The position numbers and the translations under genes were made by a program. A model generated the notes under the pieces. It searched no databases. It saw only the letters and a program-made list of their open reading frames with translations, and had not been told where the DNA came from. A stretch of 64,000 nucleotides of DNA. It comes from Emergomyces orientalis. Its lineage: Eukaryota > Ascomycota > Eurotiomycetes > Onygenales > Ajellomycetaceae. Below, piece by piece: positions 22,217 through 32,562 of this stretch; positions within the stretch are counted from its first letter, which is position 1; every line of letters starts with the position of its first letter. The stretch spans positions 186,001 through 250,000 of the forward strand of contig MOWL01000005.1 of the NCBI GenBank assembly GCA_002110485.1. The letters are read 5' to 3'.

Positions 22217-24482
22217 CTTTGCGGTTTATAAATGTAGCTGCTTTGGCAGGGCTAGATGAGGCCAGATCACATATGGAATAGTGACAATAAGACGGGATAG
22301 GGATAAACAGCAGCAATGTCAAATCCACAACTCAGTTGATGACGGATTGCGCTTGTTGTTTCAAACCCCGAATGTGGGAAAAACCTGTCATACTGCCGGC
22401 CTGGATCAGAGAATGTCAAAATAGAAAGAAAGGCAAGGCCAACTGGAGGTAGTGGGGAAGGGAACGGATATGTATCTCCAGAGAGGCACACCATTTGTTG
22501 GTCTTTGGGGCAAGATACTGGGCATACTCCAATTATCACTTCATAGCCTCCGGAGGTACTCGAAATGATATTCTCCGCAGAGGGAGCACAGGTACAACGA
22601 CACATCAACAGAACATCAGATACTTATTATCGTAATATAAGCAGCGAATGTTGGATTGCCACCAGATCCTGGGACCCGGGAATTGGGACGGAGTTCATCA
22701 TGCTGCACCACTGGTCCGGAGAGTCAAATCAGGGACCGCAACACGGTGCTCTGGATTAAAGTAATGAACCTCAAATGCTCCCGTGTACCTGCTCATCTTC
22801 GGTCCTTGGATGCAAGGCGATTGGGCCGACGGCCCAAATTTTACAAGGCATCCAGGGCTCAGATGGGTTTATAGAATGGTTTCCTTCGGGCTCTATTTCT
22901 CCCACACAAATAGCGGAAATAATAATGATCGCATGATAATAATGGGTCTAGTAAACTTGATTAGGGTTCTCATACAAGTATCAAGATATGGTCTGGCTCT
23001 GTCTTCTTTTTGAGTCAATAAGTGTGGAAATGTTGTCCTCACTTTTCGAGGCGTATTGCTCAAGGTGGTTTCGTGCTTCTGACAAGCTTCACCACCAAAA
23101 TCCAGCCGGCGCACAGCAACCAGACAAAAATGGAGCGTGCCAAACCAAGTTGAATATTCATGTAAGAAGGCGCTGCAAAATCTGCCTGTTCCGCCTGCTC
23201 TCTGCTATGGCTCTCTAAGGGTGAGTTAGGCGCCGCTAACACCAGGCACCAAATTGCGATTCTAGACTTTGGCGGCTTATGGCTAGTTATCATGCCCGGC
23301 TGCGTAATCATTAATCACACTCCTGCGTATATGAAGATCTTGTAACATGATGTCTAAGGTATTATAAAACTTAGCTGAATACTTATTAATTTGAGAGAAA
23401 TTCTAATAATGAGTTCAGAAGTAAAATATAAAATCCTTCTGAAATCGAGATTGATGCTGCACCTTACGTTTTCTTTCCTTTATCCCGACGAGCAGTGTGT
23501 AATGGTATACAGTACCTCGCCATAGCCAGTTTGGCGGTAAACCAAGCCAATTTGGCTTACAAAAGGGATTAAAACTTAAGGCAAGGCCAAGAGGCAGTTC
23601 CTGTTGCCGGTTACTCAGAATTGCGCGATTTTCTTATACATGGATCAGATCTGAAGGTTGTCTTTTACCCTTTCTATTGTATAGAGTATTGAGATCAGCG
23701 AGTTTCATATAGAATAGCATACTTTGTATCTTTCTATTTTGCCACACCAATTCTCGTTGCCCATTATTCGGAATAGCGCGATTTCCTTATACGGAACGAT
23801 AGGGTTGTGGATTCAGCCGTCATACATTTTTACTAGGCTCAGGATGCGAAACGAATCAACCTCCATGCTGGGACCTGGGTAGTTAATAACTGTTGTGCTC
23901 GTCGTCAGCCGTCTTAAACATGTTGAAATATGCTTGTTCTATGTCTGATTCCATGTTCCCTGTGTTCGAGCTGCATCTGGCCAATAAACCTACCATAGAG
24001 CCATGTGGCAAACCGGGTGAGAGAGCCGCCTCCCGGGCAGAGCAGACAATATTATGTTCGGAAAAGTTGCCTATTTGGATTAGGGACAGTATGAGACTAT
24101 CACATCCAAGTCCTTGGGGGCAAATAAAGAACACGAAAATCGCCTCCTGCATCGAGAATTATCGCAGTCTCCTCAGCGAAATTTTTGCCCCATAGCCGCG
24201 AACTCCCCGATACTTCTGCCAAATGTTAGAGCGTCACTCGCATTAGTGGGTATGGAGGTAGAGCATATAATAACGTCAATAATCCGACTTGGTTTTGCAG
24301 CTTCACCAGTCCCGATCTTTCAAAGAATTCCCTTGGGTGGGGCTATCTTCAGAGGTATAGAAATACGACAGATATGGACTAAGTTTCTGTTGTATCTGTT
24401 GATTACGCTGAAGCATATCACCCAGAACATCAGCCGAAGGAGGCTCTGACTGGACAGGTAGCTAGTCGCTATTAATAATCAT

Positions 24483-24520
24483 TTGTCGTTGTCGTTGTCA
24501 TTGTCGTTGTTGTTGTTGGT
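24483..24520. repeat. TTG/TCG trinucleotide microsatellite
   Basis: An imperfect run of TCGTTG and TTG units. No coding context. Confidence 0.8.
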
Positions 24521-24647
24521 GCCTCGCCTTTGTTTAATGTTTCTGTTGGCAGGATGCGCTTAGTAGACCACGTGACCCGTACTCCTATATGAGAGAGCTG
24601 CGCCCGCTAGATAGTACAATGTGAAAGAATGGGTGCATGGTTGGCTA

Positions 24648-24724
24648 TCTAAACTAGCTAGTGAACAGTTGGCAACTATATAATGTGGGGCACGTAATAC
24701 GGGTAGCCCTAGTATCATCCAACA
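24648..24724 (-). repeat. decayed solo LTR related to the copia element at 57-62 kb
   Basis: The end of this stretch, GGGTAGCCCTAGTATCA then TCCAACA, nearly matches the end of the 102-bp LTRs (GGGTAGCCCTAGTATCA then CCTAACA). The preceding GTGGGGCACGTAATAC aligns with GTGGGGCATGTGACCC, and CTAAACTAGCTAG with CTAACTAGCTAA. No internal retrotransposon sequence follows, so this is a solo or fragmentary LTR from an older insertion. Confidence 0.65.
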
Positions 24725-24850
24725 CAATGAACCAACCTTCCACCTCCATCAGTTTCTTCTTGGCTTCCAGTTTGATATCAAAGCAACATCAGGTGACTCA
24801 TCCATGATATGACGGATTAGTAATCCATCCGATTTTCTTATTTTGGACAA

Positions 24851-24870
24851 CTAGGGCTTAGGGTATTACC
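24851..24870 (+). promoter_or_regulatory. TTAGGG-type (Tbf1-like) motif upstream of uL16
   Basis: CTAGGGCTTAGGGTATT lies about 170 bp before the uL16 start. TTAGGG is the core of the Tbf1 site, which controls ribosomal protein genes in several ascomycetes. Assignment here is by motif only. Confidence 0.3.
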
Positions 24871-25036
24871 ATGTGACCTCACTAGTCCCAAATGCTTGGA
24901 AATCAAAAACGGCAAAATTTCCAATACTTAACCAGAATTCATTCCACGACGACGACGACGACATCGACAACACCGCCAACCATATATCACCCCAGTTCGC
25001 AGGAAGTGCTGTCATTACTATTGACTATCCGACAAA

Positions 25037-26052
25037 ATGGCACGTCGTCCAGCCAGATGTTACCGCTACTGCAAGAACAAGGTACGATGCTTCTGATGTT
25101 CCTACCCTCTGCTAGTTTTGATTTTCTAGCAAGCACATCGTTGTGGGGAACGACGAAACTTCGCACCGCCAGCCGAGAAAGGGGATATCAATGACCAACT
25201 GTTGAAATGATCTGTCTACTGCTGGCTGGGTCTGGGATATTTTGAACCTGCGATCTGACGGGAGATTCGTCATGGAGATTCTGATGAAGAAATAGGACCG
25301 AAATTTCCACTTGAAATACTAATATTTGACCTTTTGCTTTAGCCATACCCCAAATCCCGCTTCAACCGCGGTGTTCCCGATCCTAAGATCCGTATCTTCG
25401 ATCTTGGTCGCAAGAAGGCCAATGTCGATGAGTTCCCTCTATGTGTGCACATGGTGTCCAACGAGTACGAACAGTTGAGCTCTGAAGCTCTTGAAGCTGC
25501 CCGTATTTGCGCCAACAAGTAAGCCCTTTGCCACACCAATCGGACCCCACGTCTGGAAATATGACATTTCAATTTTTACTAATGCCATGTCACCAACCCA
25601 GGTACCTCGTCAAGGTCGCCGGTAAGGAAGGTTTCCACCTCCGCGTCCGCGCCCACCCTTTCCACGTCGTCCGTATCAACAAGATGTTGTCGTGTGCTGG
25701 AGCCGATAGACTCCAAACCGGTATGCGTGGTGCCTTTGGTAAGCCCAACGGCATCGTTGCTCGTGTCAACATTGGCCAGATCCTCCTCAGCGTTCGCACC
25801 CGTGATACCCACCGTGCCACCGCCGTCGAGGCCCTCCGCCGCTCCATGTACAAGTTCCCTGGTCGCCAGAAGATCATTGTCAGCAAGAACTGGGGCTTCA
25901 CCCCACTCAGACGGGAGGAGTACGTCCGCCTCAGACAAGAAGGTCGTGTCAAGATTGATGGTGCCTACGTGCAGTTCTTGAGAAATAAGGGCAACATTGA
26001 GGACAACATGAAGCGGTTCCCAGAGGCGTATGAAAATGTGTCGCAGGCATAG
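25037..26052 (+). CDS. RPL10: 60S ribosomal protein uL16 (L10)
   Basis: Three exons, 25037-25081, 25343-25518 and 25602-26052, encode 223 residues. The first exon gives MARRPARCYRYCKNK; exon 2 continues PYPKSRFNRGVPDPKIRIFD and ends within NKYLVK; exon 3 carries AGADRLQTGMRGAFGKPNG and RVNIGQILLSVRTRDTHRAT. uL16 is assembled late into the 60S subunit in the cytoplasm and shapes the peptidyl transferase region; the loop around ADRLQTGMRGAFG is the P-site loop. Length matches the fungal family. Intron 1 (261 nt) follows the fifteenth codon. The 5' leader contains a CGA repeat about 75 bp before the ATG. Confidence 0.97.
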
Positions 26053-26545
26053 ATTTGTTAATGAATGGGGAGGAAGTGGGCATTTTGTTTTCTACATGTT
26101 TTTTATTCCTTGTTTCATGACACAAATCTAAGCGTTTAGAAAAAGAAAGAAAAAAAAAAGAAAGAAAAAAAAAAGGAAAATAGTATATCCCTAGGCGTCC
26201 GCCCTTCTCCGTGGTATGGATGCTCTAATTGGAATTTGTTGATTCCCCGCGACAGGATGGCTCTCTTCGTATGTGGAAGCATTGACATCCCTCCATATAA
26301 TGAACGCCTTCTACTCGTGTTGTGTGTTTCCATCAAGGAAAACTGGGTTTGAAGTCTACGCATCCATGGCAAGGATTTATTCCCATGGCCGTGGAATAAT
26401 TGTATCATGCTTTCCTGCAGCCGTCTTAATTTTCTACTCCCATGCATAGCCACGCAGAGGCATTTTATTTTTCTTCCTCCGTGTTCGCCGTGCTGATGAT
26501 CAAATAGTGGCGGAAACCACCAAAAATCAGCGCATGTAGATTAGA

Positions 26546-26566
26546 CCCCCCCCCCCCCCCCCCCCC
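26546..26566. repeat. poly-C run (21 bases)
   Basis: An uninterrupted C tract followed by TTTTCCCC. Length is likely to be variable or an assembly estimate. Confidence 0.8.
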
Positions 26567-27202
26567 TTTTCCCCAAACTACCAATATCTTTTTTTACAAT
26601 AGTTGCATTTGAGCCTCAGCCTCCAGGGCTTTCGTGAATATTGTTCCATGCGTATATATTATTTACTGCCACACCTACAAGTCGGATTATTCGTTATTGG
26701 GAATGAATTTATGTTAATGAGGAATCTCTTTCCTGTCAGCGACCCTACTGAGCTATTATGATCTGGCGCACTGCTGAATATACGAACCGTATGCGGCTAC
26801 CCAAATACTATAGATCTGAGAAGTGAGTAAACTATGTCAAGTCTACAGGAAACCTTCGGCTCTCTTTTCTTTCAGCATTTTGATGTTGGTAGGTAACGAT
26901 GATGACCTCGGGAGCTCCTGTTACGTTCATCGCCGCTCCGTCCTAATAAAATAGTATTGTAGACGTTACAAACTAGCTGTTGACGTTTTGGCAATTCGTG
27001 AGTTCAGAAGTGCCTACGCCTCACATTTGTGCCCTTTGAAAACGAGTAGGCGATGAGGACAATGCAGATTGTGGAATAGAGATAGAGGGCATTCATTGAT
27101 GGCGAGTTGGTAAGAATGAAAAATCTCTAGTTATTAGCCCACGTACCACCTAGATTGGTAGCCCGCATCTGCATGCCCATAGATACCCATGATAATAATG
27201 AA

Positions 27203-27505
27203 TCAAACCGCTTTCATATCCTCATGTATAGCATAGATAACCTCGCAATTTATGCCCTCCGCGTGCTTACAGTGCTCCCAGATCTCATTGGCATACATAC
27301 CAGTAGAAAAGACAAAAACTCCGTCCTCACCGAGCCTGGTCCAACAGAAATCTTTCCCCCGAATCCCATCCCGGCTCACCAGCCCATGCCCGCCATGACG
27401 AATTACATCTATTAATGCAATATTCCGCGAAACTTCAATGCATATGCCATATGTGAACAGAGTGTTGAACGTAGACAACCACAGGAAGAAAAGACGTTTT
27501 TCCAC
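27203..27505 (-). CDS. possible small secreted protein or gene fragment
   Basis: A 100-codon frame with a hydrophobic start (RLFFLWLSTFNTLFTYGICI) resembling a signal peptide, then a polar segment with GIRGKDFCWTRLGEDGVFVF and ANEIWEHCKHAEGINCEV. There is no in-frame ATG at the start (GTG is present), so a first exon or an unlisted intron would be needed. No family is recognised. It may be chance. Confidence 0.2.
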   Translation of the reverse strand: MEKRLFFLWLSTFNTLFTYGICIEVSRNIALIDVIRHGGHGLVSRDGIRGKDFCWTRLGEDGVFVFSTGMYANEIWEHCKHAEGINCEVIYAIHEDMKAV

Positions 27506-27633
27506 ACATGTTAGTAGAAAATAGAAAATATGTACCTCGGGTATGTTTATTCAGGGTCCAGAAAAGATATAAAAATGAAAGACAAAGAAAAAACACCCCC
27601 CGAATGCTATCATAGTATTAAAATGCCAAATTT

Positions 27634-29688
27634 TCAAACATCCCCCCAATTCCCCGTCCCTCCAACCGCGGAAACAACCACGCTTCCGCTCCCCACACTG
27701 CCCCCAATATCCCAGTAATGTCGACTCGACCCACTACCACCCGTCATAGTCCGTTTCGCCGAGACCACAGACATCTTTGCGCTTTGGCTTGCGCAACTGG
27801 AGCTGGAGCGGTGGATATGATGGCGCAGTATTGGACTAGCGGCCCCCGCCACGGCGGAGCTAGAGACAGATGTTGAAGACTGTCTCGCTTGCTGCCGGGT
27901 CATGGCCCGTTGGACTTGAGATTGGGAGCGGGCATGGGCGCGTGCGACGAGAGGGTGGTGTTGGCGGATTATGGCGGCGCGATGGGATGGGTCTTGTTGA
28001 TTTGTAGCATAGGTGGAGAGGGTGGTGGCGGAGCTGCGACGGCGGGGTGAGGTGTTCCTGTTATTGTCGTCACTTGTGAATGGGATGTTTTTGCTAAATC
28101 GGTTGCGGAGGAAGTGGAAGACCATTTTGATATCTAGTTCGCGTTCCCAGTACTCGCGTTCGCGTTCGAGGCGGGCGGCGTCTGAGAGGGCTTCGCCCGA
28201 TCTGGACTGTGCGTTTAAGGGAATCTGGTCTGCGGGCGTCGGTGACACCGGGTGGATATTCCGGTTGTAAGGTGACAAGGGTGAATCTTCCTCAATTCCG
28301 AAGAGAGCGGCGTGTGTAGTGGAAGCTGCGTCTTGAAGAGTGGGGCCGAATTCATATTGGGGAGAATATGTTGACGTAAGATTGGATGTGGTATTATTTG
28401 AGGTACTTCGAGAGGGGGGGAATGGCCGTGGGATAGATGATGTGGCATTCGAAGGAGGCGGGGAAATAGGTATACCAGCATATTGTTTCGAAATAGATGC
28501 TGAAGAACGAACATACGTGCTGAAGGCGCCTGGATGTTCACATAACTGGTGGACGAGAATGCCCAACTCGCGAGCAATACGCTCCAAGAGCCTTTCATGC
28601 CAGTAATCGTCGGTCTGTGGGGCATCATCCACGTCCTTCATGACCTGGTCCATGTCCAATGGCTCATGTAAGCCATCTAATGTAGAATCACTTAGATCAT
28701 TAAGTGCAGATGTTTCATCTTGCTCTCCTTTCTCCGTCGCGACAAGGGATTCTCCCAATATGACCGAAAGTAAGGAGTCATCGATACCAATTAAGTCTCG
28801 AATGACCTTCCGAGTGATCCTTCTCCAGAACGATTCATCAGCAGCAGCATCATCGTTCTGCGGTTCCACAGCCTGGGTATCATGCGCTTCTCGAGTTCTA
28901 GCTTCGTGGGCGTTACTTTCCCAGTTGGTTTCCCCAATATCGCTCCTAAGCGCCTGTCGAGCTACTGATCTTTCACCAGCGTGACTTGCACGACTATTTC
29001 TTCTCCGCCTTGACTCTTTCTCAATCTCCTGCAACAAAGCTCGGCTCTGTTCCATCCTCCACTGTTCAATGCGCTGCCATCTGTCACGCTCAATCTCGCG
29101 GGCCTGGATTTCTTCAACAGTCTCCAAATGTCTTTGGACACTGGACCGCCTTCTATGCCTCCCGTCTCCTCTCCGCCGCGGATTGTATTGTTCATGTTGC
29201 CAGAGCTGATCCTGCACATCCTGGCTGGACGGGGCGAACAAACCCAAGCCGTCATGCGCCGGGAGAATGGCGGAATCATGGGGCCTTGCCTGAGTGGATG
29301 CCATCCTGTAACCAGCAGGTTCACGAAAGGCATGTAGGCCATCATCCAGACTGTCAAGCTCTGTGGTGTCATCTTCCAGCTCGTCTTCGTCGAGTTCCTC
29401 ATCTTCAGATTGGGCCGCAGTGTCCAGTGAACCGAAATCACTGACTCGCGACAGACCAGCTGTGCGCGGGGTCCTTTCCGTAGAGGTGGTATGGGTGCGG
29501 GCCGTAGTGGAGCCGGCTTGGGAGGGCGAGAAGAGGACCCATTCTGTCGACTCTTCGACTTGTCGCTGCTGTTGTTGGGGCTGTTGGGCGTACGCAGCCG
29601 CGGACCTGGTCTCAAGGCTGGAAGGTTGGGAGGCACCGGTGTAAACCTGTTGCCTCTGTGGGGGGTGTGTAGGTAAACGGAATGCCAT
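27634..29688 (-). CDS. hypothetical fungal protein, acidic and Ser-rich, function unknown
   Basis: Single exon, 684 residues, starting in good context (CACCATGGC). Residues 1-45 are Gln/Pro-rich. A short conserved-looking motif STEWVLFSPSQ follows near 47, then an acidic stretch near 93-112 (SEDEELDEDELEDD). Residues about 185-235 form a basic, Arg/Glu-rich helix (EEIQAREIERDRWQRIEQWR). Residues 285-405 look folded (ESFWRRITRKVIRDLIGIDD, then YWHERLLERIARELGILVHQ). The tail is Ser/Arg/His-rich and ends in Gly/Ser/Val repeats. No transmembrane segment or catalytic motif is evident and I do not recognise the family. The length of the clean frame and its ordered composition support a real gene. 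Confidence 0.8.
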   Translation of the reverse strand: MAFRLPTHPPQRQQVYTGASQPSSLETRSAAAYAQQPQQQQRQVEESTEWVLFSPSQAGSTTARTHTTSTERTPRTAGLSRVSDFGSLDTAAQSEDEELDEDELEDDTTELDSLDDGLHAFREPAGYRMASTQARPHDSAILPAHDGLGLFAPSSQDVQDQLWQHEQYNPRRRGDGRHRRRSSVQRHLETVEEIQAREIERDRWQRIEQWRMEQSRALLQEIEKESRRRRNSRASHAGERSVARQALRSDIGETNWESNAHEARTREAHDTQAVEPQNDDAAADESFWRRITRKVIRDLIGIDDSLLSVILGESLVATEKGEQDETSALNDLSDSTLDGLHEPLDMDQVMKDVDDAPQTDDYWHERLLERIARELGILVHQLCEHPGAFSTYVRSSASISKQYAGIPISPPPSNATSSIPRPFPPSRSTSNNTTSNLTSTYSPQYEFGPTLQDAASTTHAALFGIEEDSPLSPYNRNIHPVSPTPADQIPLNAQSRSGEALSDAARLEREREYWERELDIKMVFHFLRNRFSKNIPFTSDDNNRNTSPRRRSSATTLSTYATNQQDPSHRAAIIRQHHPLVARAHARSQSQVQRAMTRQQARQSSTSVSSSAVAGAASPILRHHIHRSSSSCASQSAKMSVVSAKRTMTGGSGSSRHYWDIGGSVGSGSVVVSAVGGTGNWGDV

Positions 29689-32562
29689 GGTGAAAGTAGA
29701 TGTAATTAGATCAGGCTAATGGGGTGCCCAGTGCGGAGTTCTCAAGTGGATAGTTATGTATGGTGGTGGGCTAGGCTATATATTATAGGAGGCGCACGGG
29801 CGTGGGGAGAATAAAGGAAAACTAGAAATTTGCGTAAACGAGATATAAATTAAAAAATGAATAGCAGTAAGGATATATGGAATTCGCCCACGGGAACAAA
29901 TTAAGGGCAACAGGAGACGACTCAATGAAGCCAAGTCGGGTGTTGCAGTTGGACGAGGTTGGCGGAGAGTGATGGATGTGACGGACGACTGACCTCAACC
30001 CAAAAACAGGTGACGCAGTTGCTGAACGGCGCGCCGCTAAAATCGATGGAGAGCCAACTTAAAGCAACAAAAAGTGATCTAGTGAGCTAATATGGATACT
30101 GATAAGCGTCAACTGACTGCACGCGCGGTGTGCCATAGGCCAGTTGTGCTGAAATAAAAATTTTACGAGGACCGCTTTTCCAGTTATTTTCGCCAAAATG
30201 ATTTAATCAACTTATAAACGATGAAACCTCTAGTTAACTATGGGGAGCGGTGACATCCCTTATCTAAGTACAGTACAATGCACCCCCACCCCGAATCGCC
30301 CCTTATCAATATGCTGGCTGCATCCCTGGAGTCGAAAGTAGTAATCTGCATGCAGCTCTGCATTCTGGTTGTTGAGGTTACCCATTTGCCTTTTTGATCA
30401 AATTAGCACCATGAAAATACGGCGGGAAACAGCCAAAAATAAAATTATAAAAAATAAAAAATAAAAAATAACTAATCTCCTGCAATTATGTGTGCTTAAT
30501 GATTGTTGGGGGTGTTGGGTCACATTGGATTAACGAGGGCTGAAACATCCATGTCCTCCGGTAATTCCTGGAAGGGCATCTCATCAAATTGCCTAGGAAA
30601 AGCGATGATATTCAATAAACTGGAGACAAGCTGAAATATATTGTTCTGGTATTTTCTTCTTATTACTGGGGCGGGTGAGATGTATCCGGATATCCTTGGA
30701 AGGTTTCCAGTTCCTCGCACGACCCCTCCATTGAAGATGGGAAATTCGATAACTGCTCGACTAAGCAGTAAATCGCATCATGAGGCCCTGAGGATCCTTT
30801 GGACCCTTCATCGCCCCTACGGGTTATCAAATGTAGTCGCGTATTGAGCATAACTTGCTGTGATCTTGATATATCTGGGCTGACATCGAACTGAATTTTC
30901 AAACCCGAGAAGGAGACGGGAGACATCCCCAGCACATACATAGATTGTTGGAATATTAACTTATTAACTGCAGGTAGCTAGAAACCCGGTACGTTGCCCG
31001 ACTGTAACCCAAGGTAAAGAAAGAAAGGTTGTGTGCTGACCACCGTTTCTATTATTGGACGATTTTCTATTAAACCGTGAGATTAACTGAGTAGCATTCA
31101 TTGGACTTGGAATTCAATTGATGCTATTCCCCTACAGAGTAAAGGTTCCTGGAACGTGTGGCTCATTGAGTCACCGCATTAAACGCCAATAGCCTAACGG
31201 TTTCATGGCTGCTGAAGGGACAGCCTCACGGTTTTGTTCCATCGGCTGAACGAACCCCCTGCTATCTGTCTAGACCCATATTAGAAGCAGCTTGGTAAGT
31301 ATTCTAGAACACAAACGGTAGGGGTGTCAGGTCATATTCAAACTTCGCTTCAAAATTAGGATCGCTGGAGAGAGAAACCTGCCTCGGATAATTTCCACTC
31401 TAGTTGAAGGTATTTATTATTAGATTCCGATTCGCAGTAACTCGATATCTCACCCTTTATCTACGCAGTAATTATCTAGGGTTGATAGCATTTGATTGGC
31501 GAGGAGCATGGTATACAGTGATATTGTAGGCAGGATATATGATGTGGGGATGGACTATCTGCCTTGTTTCGAATCTATCGTCTGTTTTGGAGTTTCCGCC
31601 CCCGCCAGACAGACCCAGTGCTCTTAAGGGTCTTTCGATAAATACTATGTAGTAATATAGTTATCCCCTCACATTGACTTCTGCTATTATGAAGTAATGT
31701 TCCTGCGTACTTCTACTGCAACTTGTAGTTTTAAAAATTACCGTATATTCTGCCCATAAAGCTTCTGATTACTAGGCTTGCTGGTGCCAATGGTCTGCCA
31801 GAAGTGATTTTCTTTTTAACGAGAGATGAAAGCTGTATATTCAAATCCTGCACTCTTCACAATAATTAATCTGTCACGAGTAGAAGAATGTTGCTATTAT
31901 AGATTTCTTTGGTCTTGAATCTCTGTTCTGTCCATCATTCATCTCCATCATCTGAACATGCTACTTCATTTCACTCAATTGGCCTAAAGTGGGGAAGGGG
32001 GTTGGTGAAGGCCTCCTAAGTTATTAGTTAGATATGATCATATTTAGCCTCGATCTTAGGTCAATGAGATGTGTTTTGAAAGTCTACCCTTCGTACTAGA
32101 GTTGGAGAGTTAACTATCTTGAAACCTACTTGAAATCACTGTCAAGAATATGCCAAAAATGCCCCCTATAAGTGATCATGAACCCCCCCACCCAGGAAAG
32201 GGGATGAATTGACATGGCCGTGTAATAAAGAATGAAAATGCAGTTCACCACTTTGTACAGTACATACCATCATGTTATTTTAGTATGAGAGAGTAGTTAA
32301 CCTAGTACTACCTTCTTGTGTTTGTCTTGTTTCAAGTCTTAGTGGTGGAATACGTGAATAATGTCTTTTGTCATTCAGAAAAACTGTTGACCACACACAT
32401 GGATTGCAACAGTTTCTTGAGTACCTCAGAATCAGAGACATTCAACACAGCTCAGCGCATATTTTGGAAAAAAGTACATTACACATGAGGATAAGTAATT
32501 GAAAGTTAAACCTTTCGAAGAACAGAGACCCGGGACACACGAGCACTGGCATGGCCGATAAA
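29689..32562. other. gene-poor AT-rich stretch
   Basis: Promoter of the 684-residue gene, then about 2.5 kb without a clear gene. It contains an A5-6T microsatellite at 30435-30471 and a broken coding-like stretch at 30520-30941. From 31000 to 32560 I see nothing interpretable. Confidence 0.45.
30520..30941 (-). pseudogene. broken coding stretch of unknown family
   Basis: Two overlapping minus-strand frames look coding. The upstream one (30941-30663) includes GLKIQFDVSPDISRSQQVML. The downstream one, ending at 30520, includes VIEFPIFNGGVVRGTGNLPR and then FPRQFDEMPFQELPEDMDVS. They meet around 30750-30790 in different frames, which suggests a frameshift or an unrecognised intron. No homologue is recognised and no start is clear, so this may be the 3' remnant of a lost gene. 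Confidence 0.35.

Larger units (their letters stand above)
22217..25036. other. gene-poor stretch with decayed repeats
   Basis: No supportable gene in 2.8 kb. It contains a decayed LTR (24648-24724), a TTG/TCG microsatellite (24483-24520), CCACGTGA at 24568-24575, and the uL16 promoter. Open frames at 23883-24449 on both strands show no family signature. Confidence 0.45.
26053..27633. other. intergenic with homopolymer tracts
   Basis: Downstream of uL16 there is an A/G-rich tract at about 26139-26178 and a run of 21 C at 26546-26566. The only possible coding stretch is a low-confidence frame at 27203-27505, listed separately. Confidence 0.45.

Noticed and set aside
23883..24449. Overlapping frames on both strands
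   Set aside because: No recognisable domain, no supporting splice structure, and they lie next to a decayed repeat.
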